From Myxococcota bacterium (GTDB taxonomy: Bacteria > Myxococcota_A > Polyangia > JAAYKL01): 64,000 bases of DNA. Positions 30,291 to 41,354 of this stretch are shown here, in pieces. The position numbers and the translations under genes are program-made. Each line of letters begins with the position of its first letter. Position 1 is the stretch's first letter. The stretch spans positions 1 through 64,000 of the forward strand of contig JASJCT010000016.1 in the NCBI GenBank assembly GCA_030065855.1. The letters are read 5' to 3'. The notes beneath the pieces are model-generated. The model had not been told where the DNA came from. It saw only the letters and a list, made by a program, of their open reading frames with translations, and ran no database searches.

Positions 30291-32306
30291 ATGAAACCCC
30301 CAATTATTGTATTAGTGCTGATCAGTATTTGGTGCGGTACAGCGTGGGCAAAAAAAGAGGTGCCGCTGCAACGACAAGCGGATGGATATATTCTGGATTT
30401 GCTTGTTCCAGAAGTGGTGGTTGAAGCGGTGAGCAAGACAGGCTTACCTGCAGAGGTCGGTGTAAAAGGGCCTGTTTTTTCGCACGTCCGTATCCCGAAT
30501 TACCACCCATCTGAGACCATCGGTTATGCGGATCTGCCGATTTTCTATTTCTATTTGACCCTCGCTGATGCCTCAGAGATGCCGGTCTTTGAGTTTCTCG
30601 ACGTTGTGAGCGAAGATATACCGATTGCTCACGAAGTGTTTCCTGTTCAGATTCCCTGGCCCAAATCCCAGTCAGTTTTGGATAGACCGTTCTCCTACAA
30701 TGAGGCCTTTTACAATTCCGATGGCATCAAGGGACCAGCGATTCAAGTGGCCGAGACCTTGTTCATCCGAGGTATCCCATGTTCTCGGATTATGGTTGCC
30801 CCCTTTTCCTACAATCCAAAGACCAATGCGTTGACCGTGGCGCGATCCTTGCGGGTTAAAATCCACATGTCCACCGAATCGCAGATAATCACGATGAACT
30901 CGCGCATCTTCGAAAAGTATCTACGGACGGTTACGGCGAACTTCGATGATCTGTACATTCCCGTACACAATCGCCAGCAGGATGACTACCTCATCATCTC
31001 AGCGCCGAGCTATGAAGCGGATGTGGGTGATTTCGCCAACTTTTTAGGGGGGTATTTCGACGTGACCCTGGTCACGACCGACGAGACAGGGGACACGTCA
31101 AGCGAAATCCGCTCATATGTCGAGGGATTAAACCCGACACCTTCCTATATCTTGCTGGTGGGTGATACCGATGTCATCCCGCCGAACCAGACATCCGACC
31201 CTGTGACAGACCTGTATTATTCGGTTACCGGCAGCGGGTATCACCCAGATATTCTAGTGGGGCGTTGGTCGGTCTCAAACTCGACAGATCTCGAAAATAT
31301 TATTCACAAAACCCAGTTCATGTATCAGAATTCTGTAACGGTAAACAATTTCGTCGGAGGTGTGGACTCCGGATCCGGTCATATTGCCGAGCAAACCCAC
31401 AATCATGTTATTGATACGTTTTTTGAACCAGATGGGTATACAAATAATAAATACTATACCAACAGCAACAGCTCTGCGACGGAAAGTGCCTATACATCAA
31501 CGTTCAACGAAGGATTACAGTTCAACATCTATTCAGGACACGGATCGAGTTCATCTTGGGCAGTGGGGGCGAGTAACTTCGGTAGCCTAAACGGCAGTGA
31601 CATCTCTTCGTTTACCAACACCACCGCGTATCCATTCACCTATACATTTGCCTGCCATAGCGGCGCGTTTGACGGGAACTGTATATCTGAGAAATGGATT
31701 CTCGCGGAGAACGGTGCGGTGACCTCGTGGGCGTCGTCTATTACCTCGCAATGGGGGCCGGACGATACGATTGAGCGGATAATGGTGGATGCGATGTACA
31801 ACGATGACCTCACCTCGGTAGCGGCGTCGTTCAATGCTGGGCTCATGGAACACGGCAGTAAGACCTACTTCGAACAATATAATTTGATGGGAGATCCAGG
31901 GCTGGATGTTTTCGGCGGGCAGGATACCGATACCGACACTGATACCGATACCGACTCTGACACTGATACCGATACCGACTCTGATACTGATACAGATACC
32001 GACACTGACACTGATACCGATACAGATACAGGCACTGATACAGATACAGACACCGATACAGATTCTGACACCGATACAGATTCTGACACCGATACAGATT
32101 CTGATAGCGATTCCGATACTGACTCTGACTCTGACTCTGACTCTGATACCGATTCTGACAGCGATTCAGATTCAGATAGCGACTCTGATTCCGACGGCGA
32201 TCCTAGCAACGACGATTCAGATGATGATGGGTGTGGCTGTAGGGTAGTGGGACGCAGCCTGGGAAGTGGACCGAGCAACCAGGTCGCGCGACTGCTCGGT
32301 TTCTAG
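30291..32306 (+). CDS. C25 (gingipain-type) peptidase with (TD)n/(SD)n linker and MYXO-CTERM-like remnant
   Basis: 'YLIISAPSY', '[13 protein letters not shown]', '[12 protein letters not shown]', '[12 protein letters not shown]'; C-terminal '[13 protein letters not shown]'. Confidence 0.88.
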   Translation: MKPPIIVLVLISIWCGTAWAKKEVPLQRQADGYILDLLVPEVVVEAVSKTGLPAEVGVKGPVFSHVRIPNYHPSETIGYADLPIFYFYLTLADASEMPVFEFLDVVSEDIPIAHEVFPVQIPWPKSQSVLDRPFSYNEAFYNSDGIKGPAIQVAETLFIRGIPCSRIMVAPFSYNPKTNALTVARSLRVKIHMSTESQIITMNSRIFEKYLRTVTANFDDLYIPVHNRQQDDYLIISAPSYEADVGDFANFLGGYFDVTLVTTDETGDTSSEIRSYVEGLNPTPSYILLVGDTDVIPPNQTSDPVTDLYYSVTGSGYHPDILVGRWSVSNSTDLENIIHKTQFMYQNSVTVNNFVGGVDSGSGHIAEQTHNHVIDTFFEPDGYTNNKYYTNSNSSATESAYTSTFNEGLQFNIYSGHGSSSSWAVGASNFGSLNGSDISSFTNTTAYPFTYTFACHSGAFDGNCISEKWILAENGAVTSWASSITSQWGPDDTIERIMVDAMYNDDLTSVAASFNAGLMEHGSKTYFEQYNLMGDPGLDVFGGQDTDTDTDTDTDSDTDTDTDSDTDTDTDTDTDTDTDTGTDTDTDTDTDSDTDTDSDTDTDSDSDSDTDSDSDSDSDTDSDSDSDSDSDSDSDGDPSNDDSDDDGCGCRVVGRSLGSGPSNQVARLLGF

Positions 32307-32313
32307 CCGGCGA

Positions 32314-34869
32314 TCATTGTTTTTTTGCTCTTCTTTTCTTTAACCAGCTCTCGTATGCGAGAAATTTCTTAAGATTCTCGTTTTCCGGAATGGCCCGCAA
32401 CGCTTTGTGGTAGTTTTCCGCTGCCATTTTCAAGTTACCTTCGGATTTGCTGATGAGCGCGTCCATAAAGTGGTCTCTACCAGCCATGTACCTAAGAAGC
32501 TTCTCATTGTCCTCGACATTTCGGATAACCTCATTGGGAATCGTTTTAAAACGCAACAGCTCCAATAGATTCTCTTGCCAGTTCTCTTGGCGAATGCCCT
32601 TGGGGCTATAGAACTCCAAAAAAGGTCGGTTATCTCTATGTATATCAGCAGATATCGTGAGTCGCGCCGTGGCCTCCTCACTCAGCAAAACAGCAGCGGC
32701 GATTTGGTAGGGATCGTTTAACATCGAATCGCTCATTTTTTGGACTGTTTTATGTAATTGCTCGAAATCAATACTAGTTTTGTTAGCGGTGCCGAGCAGG
32801 ACGGTATGGGAATGACCGAGCCACACTGTTGTGTGTGGAAAAACAGCCTGAAATGTTCGAATGGACGACTTGAACGCATCCTTTGAGAGCCTGTGGAGCG
32901 GCAGGTACTGCACTACGACGCCGTTCTCATTGAGATGTGCCTTACACAGCTCGAAGTACTCTTCGGTATAGAGATTTGCACATCCCAACGTCGGATGGGT
33001 GGGATCCGATGAGATAATATCGTATTTCTTATCGGTCATCAGCAGGTGATTTCTTCCGTCCCCGTCGATGTACGTGAGCTTTGGATTATTGATGATATCC
33101 CGGTTGAGATTCGAGAAGAATCGCGCGGCTTGCCGAACGCCCGGGCATATCTCTACACAGTCGATAGATTGGACGTCGTGTTTGCTCACCTCAGATGCCG
33201 TAATACCGATGCCGAATCCCACGACGAGCACGTCCTTGGCGTCGGGATTGACAAAAAAAGGCAGGTGACCGAGCATCTTTACGACGCTCATAGCATCGTA
33301 TGTCACCCCCATGACTCGGTTGTTATTTACATAGAGTGTTTTTTGGCCTGTCTTCTGGTCTTCGCGCACCAACACTGTGCATTCGGATGATTCATCATAA
33401 TGAAGAATTTTATCGTCATATATAGCGGTTCGGAAGATGGACGGCGGGTGAATCACCGGATGCGCAATGACGGATTTTAGGACGAAAAAACTCCCGATGA
33501 AGACGATTATCAAAGCGAAAACCCCGGCGCGCTTTAGGTTCAGTTCGCGTTCTGAGATAAGAAGGACCATTCCCAAGCAAAGGCACACGGCTGCGATGAC
33601 GACGATCCCTGTGACAACCCCGATCAACGGGATGAGGATGCCGCCAGTGCAAAGAGATCCCAGGACAGCACCTATGGTATTGAAAAAATAAACCTCTCCG
33701 ACACTCCGGCCGATTCGCCCTGAGCTCACCGCAACCATGCGGCAGACCGCCGGGAAGATGATTCCCAAAAGCAACGCTGGGACAAACAACAGGGCGGCCG
33801 AGAGGGTGAGACTCGGTAACAGTACCTTGAGAATTAGCACGCGTCGGACGGTGTCTTCCAAAGGAATGAGCAGGGCTGGAAGATCGTTGATATTGGCCGC
33901 GATCGCGATCAGGTAAATACCGATGCTACTTTCCGAAATCGCCAGAATGGTCATTTGGCAGGGCACATGAGACAAGAATCTGGAAAATATATAGCTGCCA
34001 ACACTGATGCCGAGGAGAAAGACAATGAGGATACTCGTAAAGCTGTAGGTGGAGTTCACCACGAAAATGCTGAGCGCTCGCGTGCAGAGGATTTCGTAGG
34101 CCAGGCCGCAAAGGCCCGTCGCAAATGCGACGCCGAGACACAGATAGACTATCCGCAGGGAGTGTTGTTTTCCGTTATCCATGGTGACTTCGTCGCGTAA
34201 CAGGATACCGTCTTTTCCGCGGGGGAGCAGCATGGCTGTCCCACCCGCCATTAAACAGAGAGAAGCGGCGAGGATCTGGGACTCAACTTGACCGAGCCAT
34301 CCGATGAGCAGGTAACCGGCCAATCCGGCGCCGACAATTCCACCCGCAGTGCTAATGGCGTAGATTTTGCCGACACAAGCGCCGATTCCCTGGTGATTGT
34401 TGACCATGTATTTCGCAACCGCTGGCAACGCACCGCCCATGAAAAATGTCGGCGGGATCATCAGTACAAAGGAGAACCCGTAGATGAGCAGTGTCGTCGT
34501 ATGTTGCGACGCGCCTAGCAGATGATGGATTCCGGTGTAGATATCCGCTAGGCCGAGGAACGACGTCATGACAATGAGTCCGAACAAGCCGACACCGAGC
34601 TGGAGCAAGGCGAACAATCGCATGCTGTCCTTGCTCGCGTCGACCCGCTTACCAAAGTAGAGGCTTCCTAAACCCAATCCGAGCATGTAGACAGTGACGA
34701 CCGCTGAAACAGCCAGGATTGTTCTCCCGAAGACGATGGACAAAATCCGCATCCACACGAGCTCGAAAATGAGGCCAGAGCAGCTCGTCAGAAAGACCAG
34801 AGCGAGCAAGATTCCGTGAGTGTGCCTCGAACTCAACCAGTGCAGCCTGGGAAGAAGTTCTGTGTTCAT
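32314..34869 (-). CDS. Fused MFS-like/spermidine-synthase-like protein
   Basis: N-terminal multi-TM 'LTSCSGLIFELVWMRILSIVFGRT'; C-terminal 'DVLVVGFGIGITASEVSKHDVQSIDCVEICPGV', 'YDIISSDPTHPTLGCANLYTEEYFELCKAHL'. Confidence 0.88.
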   Translation of the reverse strand: MNTELLPRLHWLSSRHTHGILLALVFLTSCSGLIFELVWMRILSIVFGRTILAVSAVVTVYMLGLGLGSLYFGKRVDASKDSMRLFALLQLGVGLFGLIVMTSFLGLADIYTGIHHLLGASQHTTTLLIYGFSFVLMIPPTFFMGGALPAVAKYMVNNHQGIGACVGKIYAISTAGGIVGAGLAGYLLIGWLGQVESQILAASLCLMAGGTAMLLPRGKDGILLRDEVTMDNGKQHSLRIVYLCLGVAFATGLCGLAYEILCTRALSIFVVNSTYSFTSILIVFLLGISVGSYIFSRFLSHVPCQMTILAISESSIGIYLIAIAANINDLPALLIPLEDTVRRVLILKVLLPSLTLSAALLFVPALLLGIIFPAVCRMVAVSSGRIGRSVGEVYFFNTIGAVLGSLCTGGILIPLIGVVTGIVVIAAVCLCLGMVLLISERELNLKRAGVFALIIVFIGSFFVLKSVIAHPVIHPPSIFRTAIYDDKILHYDESSECTVLVREDQKTGQKTLYVNNNRVMGVTYDAMSVVKMLGHLPFFVNPDAKDVLVVGFGIGITASEVSKHDVQSIDCVEICPGVRQAARFFSNLNRDIINNPKLTYIDGDGRNHLLMTDKKYDIISSDPTHPTLGCANLYTEEYFELCKAHLNENGVVVQYLPLHRLSKDAFKSSIRTFQAVFPHTTVWLGHSHTVLLGTANKTSIDFEQLHKTVQKMSDSMLNDPYQIAAAVLLSEEATARLTISADIHRDNRPFLEFYSPKGIRQENWQENLLELLRFKTIPNEVIRNVEDNEKLLRYMAGRDHFMDALISKSEGNLKMAAENYHKALRAIPENENLKKFLAYESWLKKRRAKKQ

Positions 34870-35527
34870 AGCGGATAGACCTTTGAAGCCAAATTATCGT
34901 AGAAAGATTAGACTGCTTTTTCCACCTACCGGCAAGTCACAAGAGGCGATTATCGCGATTCTTTGGAAGTTCAAGCATCGAGTTGCCAGCGACGAACGAT
35001 GTCCCAGGTTTGATCTTCGATATTACAAGTCCGGCAGGTCGCCTATCGGGACGACCAATACAGCTTGGGCGACAGCGCGGACCTGGAAGCGCGCCTCGCT
35101 GCAGTAGAGAAGCTGTAACCCGCCGCTTCCATCACGAAACCATTATCTCCACGATCTTCACTTTGCTGAGATCGGCGCACCCGATGCCCATGCGACGGGC
35201 AACTGCGATGTGGCCGATATCGAGCGGTTCCTTTTGTCCTTATTGCAGATCAGATACATCCGCCTACGCCGACAAGGAAACGTGCACAAGAAAATGAACC
35301 TTTTATTTCTTAGTGCATTTAATAGGTGTCTTGTCCGGTTTCTACCGGGCAGGTCAATTTAACATAGAGCCCATCGCACGAACGCCGTTACTTCAAACAT
35401 TCAGATGACGGCTACTGCGGCTTGGGCCTCTGCTGGGTGGTTTTTTATAGTGGTGGCATCCGTGTGCAGTCTGTGGAAATCCTGCCGACTAACGTGTATT
35501 CGGACCACTACTGGAGGGGTCAGTGAG

Positions 35528-38500
35528 ATGAAAAAGAGGGATCAAATTAGTACAGAGATAACAGCCAGAAAAAAGAACAGTTTAGCCCAATTAAGAAAAA
35601 GGTTAAAGCCCGTTTGTTTATGGCTACTTTTCGCAGTTTTTACCTTCTCAACAGGAACTGTGTTGGGCTGCCTGGACGACGTGGAAGAAACACCGATTGA
35701 AGAAGTTGCCCCTGAATCAGAGACTACTGACATCCTTAAGGCCCGGGTACCCATGGACAAATTCTCACGGGCAATGTCGTTCCTTCCTGCCGAACCGGAC
35801 CGGCTGGTAGTGAAATTCAATGAGGGTACAGGCGTCAAGCTGGCGTCGAATCGTTTGATCAGTCGTGCACCAAGAGGTCTCTCATTGCCAGTCTCTGCCG
35901 GAGTGAAGAACAGTGACGCATTGCTAGATGAACTAGCTGTAGTGGAGGAACTGTTGTCAAAGTCGAACCTCTCCTTTTCGCCATTGTTTACTCAAGGAGA
36001 GAACGTTTTGGATCGCTTGAAAACCAGCGGTGAACAGCGGAGTGGGAAACAATTGGCAGATCTCACCCTCTATTACGCAATCCCAAGCAGCGCGTTTTCA
36101 TCGCCAATACAAATGACGAAACTGCGCGACGCGCTAAACCAACTAAACTCAGTAGAGGGTGCCTATATCCAACCGAAATCCGGACTCCCAGCCGCTCCAA
36201 CCCGGGACTACAGCGGTGATCAGACCTACACAAAACCGGCTGCTAATGGGGGTGTGGATGCGGATTACGCTGCAGGCCAGCCAGGAGGGCGCGGCGCGGG
36301 TGTCAAAATTATTGACGTGGAAAAGGGCTGGAATGTCAACCATGAGGATTTTCCACCCCTATTTTATCCCGAAGATACCGCCACCCTTCCCGATGATGTT
36401 GATGGTCACGGGACTGCGGTGATGGGTATCATCGGGGGTGTCGTTAACAAACCAAAGCCATTCGGGGTAACCGGCATTGCAGCAGATGCCCAATTCGGCT
36501 GCTCCATATTGGGGCGTATTATGGCGGCGATCGATCAACTGAGACCCGGGGATGTATTGCTATTGGAAGTTCATCGCATGGGACCAGTCGTGGGGGACTG
36601 CGACCCAGCTTCAGGCAACTGCAATTGGATTCCCATTGAGTTTTGGCAAGCCGACTTTGATGCCGTTGAAATCGCTAGGTCAAACGGGATTATTGTTGTC
36701 GCAGCTGCTGGAAACGGCACGACCCGTCTCGATCACCGTTACTATGGAGGCCTCTTCGATAGGCAAGTCCGCGACTCTGGCGCCATTATTGTCGGCGCTA
36801 GCTATCCGAATCCGCGGCAGCCGGTGAATTACAGCAACTCCGGTACTCGTGTGGATGTACACTCCTGGGGAGATATGGTGGTCACCATGGGGGGCAACGG
36901 AGACTTAAAGCAAAATCACGAAGGGGAAAATGACAAGTATACCCAAACTTTCGGCGGTACTTCGTCGGCTGCGGCCATTGTGGCCGGGGTGGTTACGGCA
37001 ATGCAGGGGGTGGCCAAAGCAGAGCTGGGAGAAGTGCTCTCTCCCGGGGAGATGCGCGCCCTGCTCACAGCCACCGGGACACCGCAAACAGCCGAGTTGG
37101 ACCGCCCGATCGGCCCCCAGCCGGACATGAGAGCCGCTATCAATGTATTGTACAATCGCAAGCCGATTGCCGACTTCAGTTATAAATGCAGAAATAAAGT
37201 GTGCAATTTCATCGATCTGAGCACTGATACCAATTCGTTAGGATCGATTGTCGGTTGGAACTGGGATTTTGGGGACGGTGCGGGGTCGAATGAAAAAGAC
37301 CCCAGCCACACATTCGCTGAAGATGGCACTTACACTATCACGCTGGTTGTGACAGACGACAACAATAATAGCAGTGTTGCCCTCAAGCGATTGGTGAAGA
37401 CCGATACCACAAACTGCCCGTTCGAATACTTTTACGCTCACACTGTCACAGCATCGTCTGAGGATGGGGAATATGTTGCGTCGCATGTTATCGATAGAGA
37501 ACAAGGCACAACATGGCAGAGCGGTGCCAATGACAGTACACCGACACTAGTGTTTGATTTGGGCATCAAGCGAAAAGTCGAGCAGGTTGTAATCAATTGG
37601 TGGTATCCTGGCACTACCGGCTTTGACATCGATATGAGCAATACCGGCATCAACGGCCCTTGGACCAACGTTTATTCAGATAACGATGTATATAACGATA
37701 GGGTGGTAGTTGATATTCCTGATGTAGTTGCTTCGCGAGGACGGTTTCTTAGATTGCGCTCCAAGGGGCCCATTTTGAACTGGAAATTCGTAACGCTAGA
37801 AGAGGTATCTTTTTACGGCCAGCATAACGCAGACTGCGGCGCCTTCAGCCTGCAGTACGTGTGGAATATGGACAGTGAACCAGGCTGGATCCCTGAGGGG
37901 CAATGGTCCTGGGGACAGCCTGCGGGGCAAGGCGGTAAAAACGTGGGTCTAGGTCACTACGGGGAGCCGGACCCAGACAGCGGGTACACCGGCAACAATG
38001 TCTATGGATACAACCTTGCGGGGAACTACGGCAATTACCTGAAAGAAGAACACCTGACCACCACGGCGATTGATTGCTCCGGTCTTACCGACGTGACGCT
38101 GAAGTTTCAACGGTGGTTGAACGTAGAAAGATCTCGATACGATCACGCTCATGTCCGGGTAAGCAACGATGGGATCAAGTGGATACCGCTCTGGTCAAAC
38201 CCTTACAGTCCGCACGTTACCGACTCGGTGTGGCAGTTGCAGGAATTCGATATCTCGACCCATGCCGACAATCAGCCAACGGTGTACCTCCGCTGGACAA
38301 TGGGTACCACAGATCAAGGATGGCAATACAGCGGCTGGAACATCGACGACGTGGAGATCTGGGCCATCTCGAATGATTCGGTATGCCAAGTAGCCGATGA
38401 CTGCAACGACCTACTATTCTGCAACGGAGTTGAGGATTGCGTGAACAACCGCTGCGTAGACGGTACCCCGGAGGATTGTAACGACTTAGTAGACTGTACA

Positions 38501-39112
38501 ATAGATTCGTGTGATGATCTCGTCGATACATGCAAGTACACGCCGGATCATTGGTTTTGCATGGACACTGAGTTTTGCAACGGTCCGGAGAGCTGTAGTA
38601 TAGTTGAGGGACGTTGTGTAGATGGTGAACCTCCATGTGCTCTAGAGCTTTGTAACGAAACCGACAACACATGCATCGATCCCTGCAGTTATGACGAAGA
38701 TAGTGACGGCGATAATGATGTGGTTCACCAACCCGGTACATCTCCCCCGGTGTGCTGGCGCCGCTGCCCGATACCCCAAGATTGGAACGGCACGGCGTGT
38801 GTTGGGAATGCAGAAACTTTCACCCAAGATGAGGCGGCGAACGCCTGTATGACAATCGGGAACTACCATTTGCCCACCGTCGACGCGTTCAAAGAGATAC
38901 TGGACCCATGTGCTGCCTCCGGTGAAAATTGGGATTGTACGAGCTGCCCGTCCAGCCTCTGCGGTGAAATGTTCTTTGATACAACATACTACTACTGGAC
39001 TGATACACCACACGGCGTTGACAGATTCTACCGGGCAGACTTCGATGGCGGGTCAATTAAGCACATGTACAAAGAGATGTCCGTTTACCGCGCTCGGTGT
39101 GTACTCAATTGA
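35528..39112 (+). CDS. S8 subtilisin-like protease with PKD, F5/8-type-C-like, Cys-rich and DUF1566-like domains
   Basis: 'IIDVEKGWNVNHEDF', 'DGHGTAVMGIIGG', 'FGGTSSAAAIVAGVV'; PKD 'VGWNWDFGDGAGSNEKDPSHTFAEDGTYTITLVVTD'; terminal 'YYWTDTPHGVDRFYRADFDGGSIKHMYKEMSVYRARCV'. Confidence 0.9.
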   Translation: MKKRDQISTEITARKKNSLAQLRKRLKPVCLWLLFAVFTFSTGTVLGCLDDVEETPIEEVAPESETTDILKARVPMDKFSRAMSFLPAEPDRLVVKFNEGTGVKLASNRLISRAPRGLSLPVSAGVKNSDALLDELAVVEELLSKSNLSFSPLFTQGENVLDRLKTSGEQRSGKQLADLTLYYAIPSSAFSSPIQMTKLRDALNQLNSVEGAYIQPKSGLPAAPTRDYSGDQTYTKPAANGGVDADYAAGQPGGRGAGVKIIDVEKGWNVNHEDFPPLFYPEDTATLPDDVDGHGTAVMGIIGGVVNKPKPFGVTGIAADAQFGCSILGRIMAAIDQLRPGDVLLLEVHRMGPVVGDCDPASGNCNWIPIEFWQADFDAVEIARSNGIIVVAAAGNGTTRLDHRYYGGLFDRQVRDSGAIIVGASYPNPRQPVNYSNSGTRVDVHSWGDMVVTMGGNGDLKQNHEGENDKYTQTFGGTSSAAAIVAGVVTAMQGVAKAELGEVLSPGEMRALLTATGTPQTAELDRPIGPQPDMRAAINVLYNRKPIADFSYKCRNKVCNFIDLSTDTNSLGSIVGWNWDFGDGAGSNEKDPSHTFAEDGTYTITLVVTDDNNNSSVALKRLVKTDTTNCPFEYFYAHTVTASSEDGEYVASHVIDREQGTTWQSGANDSTPTLVFDLGIKRKVEQVVINWWYPGTTGFDIDMSNTGINGPWTNVYSDNDVYNDRVVVDIPDVVASRGRFLRLRSKGPILNWKFVTLEEVSFYGQHNADCGAFSLQYVWNMDSEPGWIPEGQWSWGQPAGQGGKNVGLGHYGEPDPDSGYTGNNVYGYNLAGNYGNYLKEEHLTTTAIDCSGLTDVTLKFQRWLNVERSRYDHAHVRVSNDGIKWIPLWSNPYSPHVTDSVWQLQEFDISTHADNQPTVYLRWTMGTTDQGWQYSGWNIDDVEIWAISNDSVCQVADDCNDLLFCNGVEDCVNNRCVDGTPEDCNDLVDCTIDSCDDLVDTCKYTPDHWFCMDTEFCNGPESCSIVEGRCVDGEPPCALELCNETDNTCIDPCSYDEDSDGDNDVVHQPGTSPPVCWRRCPIPQDWNGTACVGNAETFTQDEAANACMTIGNYHLPTVDAFKEILDPCAASGENWDCTSCPSSLCGEMFFDTTYYYWTDTPHGVDRFYRADFDGGSIKHMYKEMSVYRARCVLN

Positions 39113-39310
39113 ATTCCTGCTCATGTGGTTTTCGACTACAAAAAACTCAAACACAGAACCGGATAAATCTAAATCTGTTTGACGAAAACTGACGTGGCCG
39201 GATAATCCGCCGAGACCACATCGGTTTGATCGCGATTGGGCCAACGAGCGCGATCCATCGCCCGATGGTCGATGAATAGCTCGAGCGCTGACGTGGGGTT
39301 CCCAAAGATT

Positions 39311-39366
39311 AAAATAGGGATACCCCCCTAAAAAATAGGGATACCCCCCCAAAAAAATAGGGAACG
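39311..39366. repeat. Short degenerate tandem repeat AAAAATAGGGATACCCCCC
   Basis: Two full units and one partial unit. Confidence 0.8.
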
Positions 39367-39497
39367 ATTCCCGATGTCCCTCATGGAACTGACTGGTAGG
39401 CCTTTTTGTGAAAGGAGGTGACAACGGTACCGTATGAACCCTTATTGACGAGCCCTATTAACTGCAAAAATCAACAACTTCGAAACATTGAAAGATT

Positions 39498-40376
39498 GTG
39501 AGGAAAAACATGAAATCATTAACTGTGTCGCTACTATTGGTTCTGGGCCTGAGCTTTGCCACTGCGCCCGCCTCTGCCAATTCAGGTAAAAACAAAGAGA
39601 ATGCTATCTCTTTACAAGGGATAGAAAGTCAGAGCAGTTCTCGCGGGGCGGGGTCGGCGGCAACCCTATTCAAAATCATTGGATATCTCCAAAAAGCGTA
39701 CAATTTCTATCAAGAATATGTTGCGGGAGCTGATCCGGATCCAGCCTTCGCTTATTACCAAGATATTATGAACGCGATTGAAGCGGCAGAGTACGCCATC
39801 ATCTCTTCTATCGAGGGCGTCGCGGGCGCCGGCCTCGAATCCTGCGTCAGTGGCGCGATAATCTATGATTTCGAGGATTGGCCCTATGAGTCGCTATTTT
39901 GGCAACGGCAAATCGAAGCAGACGCCAAGGACTGTTACCAGCTTGGGGAGGCCTATGGCTACCAGTTCGAGATAGGCCCCGAGCTCGACGAGGTCGCCAT
40001 CGCCTTCAACCTCTTGGTCCCGACATTACTGTACTACAGAGACGAGCTGGGCAAATCCCTGCGCATATACATCGACAACGCTGTCTATCTGAATGACTAC
40101 ATCATGGACGAAGTGGAGCCCTACTGCCGTTGGGACCAAATGGGCACCTACGAACCCACCTATAGGGTGATCTGTACCACTCACTACGGTATCAATTACT
40201 ACAGCAATGACGCGACTCCCAGCACTTCCTCTCCCTACGCGCAAAATCTTTGGAAAAGGACCTTCAAAAAAGCCGCGTCCACGACCTCGTACTACGTCTG
40301 CAAAACAGCCATCAACGGTCTGTGCGATGTGCGGGATGACCTGAATTATCGCCAAAGTCACCCCCTGTGCAATTAG
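39498..40376 (+). CDS. Secreted helical protein of unknown function
   Basis: Signal peptide 'MKSLTVSLLLVLGLSFATAPASA'; likely start ATG 39510. Confidence 0.65.
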   Translation: MRKNMKSLTVSLLLVLGLSFATAPASANSGKNKENAISLQGIESQSSSRGAGSAATLFKIIGYLQKAYNFYQEYVAGADPDPAFAYYQDIMNAIEAAEYAIISSIEGVAGAGLESCVSGAIIYDFEDWPYESLFWQRQIEADAKDCYQLGEAYGYQFEIGPELDEVAIAFNLLVPTLLYYRDELGKSLRIYIDNAVYLNDYIMDEVEPYCRWDQMGTYEPTYRVICTTHYGINYYSNDATPSTSSPYAQNLWKRTFKKAASTTSYYVCKTAINGLCDVRDDLNYRQSHPLCN

Positions 40377-40450
40377 CATTCCGCCCCCCCCAATCCCGTA
40401 CCCTGGTTGACTAAAGCGCCCCGAGGCGCAGTGGTGTTGTATATTCCAGT

Positions 40451-40567
40451 ACTGGGTTTTTCCGAGGCCCAGAAGTTTTCCCAACGATCGAGGGAAGCGT
40501 TGATGGTTTTGGCCACGTATTTGTGCAGGTATTCCATGAACTGAGGGAGGTTGCCATTTATATCAGT
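40451..40567 (-). pseudogene. Remnant of Y1/REP-type transposase
   Basis: 'TDINGNLPQFMEYLHKYVAKTINASLDRWENFWASEKPS' matches 27884-28000 almost exactly. Confidence 0.85.
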
Positions 40568-40640
40568 GGATCGGGTCAATGCGTCATCCGACACGGAACA
40601 ACCGAATAAGCAGTACCCTGGGCCCAAGTCTGGGCGCGGG

Positions 40641-41354
40641 CTAGATCGTTACGAAATCTACGTACTCGCCGTGGTACAGACAATGCCCGTATACGCGAAT
40701 CAGATCCCCCTTGGTCACATCCTTGGGTAGGGCCACGAGGTACACGGTGTTTTTACCGGAATCTGCTGTGATATCGCCACCGCCGAACACGGCGAACTGC
40801 CCGGATTGGTCGTCCCCAGGCTCTGGCCAGCTAGTGAATTGGCTGTGTACCTCTTCAACGTCTTGGTCCACTGCCTTGCGCACCAGAACCCAATTGTACC
40901 AATGGCCCTCGGGATAAGCGGGATCGCCCTTGGGAGCGTTGGGATGGCGCGCATACCCGAGCTCGGGATTGCCCCACATGAGGGGCAAGTAGCCATTGGG
41001 AACCAGCCCTTCGGGGAGCTCGGGGATATAGGGCAAGTGCTTGCCCAAGTGCTTGTTCACCCCATCTGGGCCGTTGATATCGGCGTGATAGGATGCCGGA
41101 ATGGCTCCGGCATTGCCCCGTTTCCGGTTGAACACGAGGGGATCCCAGTCGACCGGCTGCACCAGGGGGATGGCGTCCGGATCACTGCCCTTGGTATCTA
41201 CTGTTACCGGCGGTTTCACCTCATCTGGTTTAGCCGGCGGTATCGCGCCCTTTTGCCCACCACCGCAGGAGACCACCATCGGTGCAATGGCCATACCGCC
41301 GGTAAACGCTGCCAGCTCTTTTAGAAATGCTCGTCGCTCTTTTATCGCGTTCAT
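40641..41354 (-). CDS. Tat-type lipoprotein of unknown function
   Basis: 'MNAIKERRAFLKELAAFTGGMAIAPMVVSCGGG', Tat-like RR and lipobox; start ATG 41354. Confidence 0.65.
   Translation of the reverse strand: MNAIKERRAFLKELAAFTGGMAIAPMVVSCGGGQKGAIPPAKPDEVKPPVTVDTKGSDPDAIPLVQPVDWDPLVFNRKRGNAGAIPASYHADINGPDGVNKHLGKHLPYIPELPEGLVPNGYLPLMWGNPELGYARHPNAPKGDPAYPEGHWYNWVLVRKAVDQDVEEVHSQFTSWPEPGDDQSGQFAVFGGGDITADSGKNTVYLVALPKDVTKGDLIRVYGHCLYHGEYVDFVTI

Noticed and set aside
35100-35404. Possible coding remnant upstream of the S8 protease ('GAPDAHATGNCDVADIERFLLSLL')
   Set aside because: Short, no start or clear family; insufficient support.
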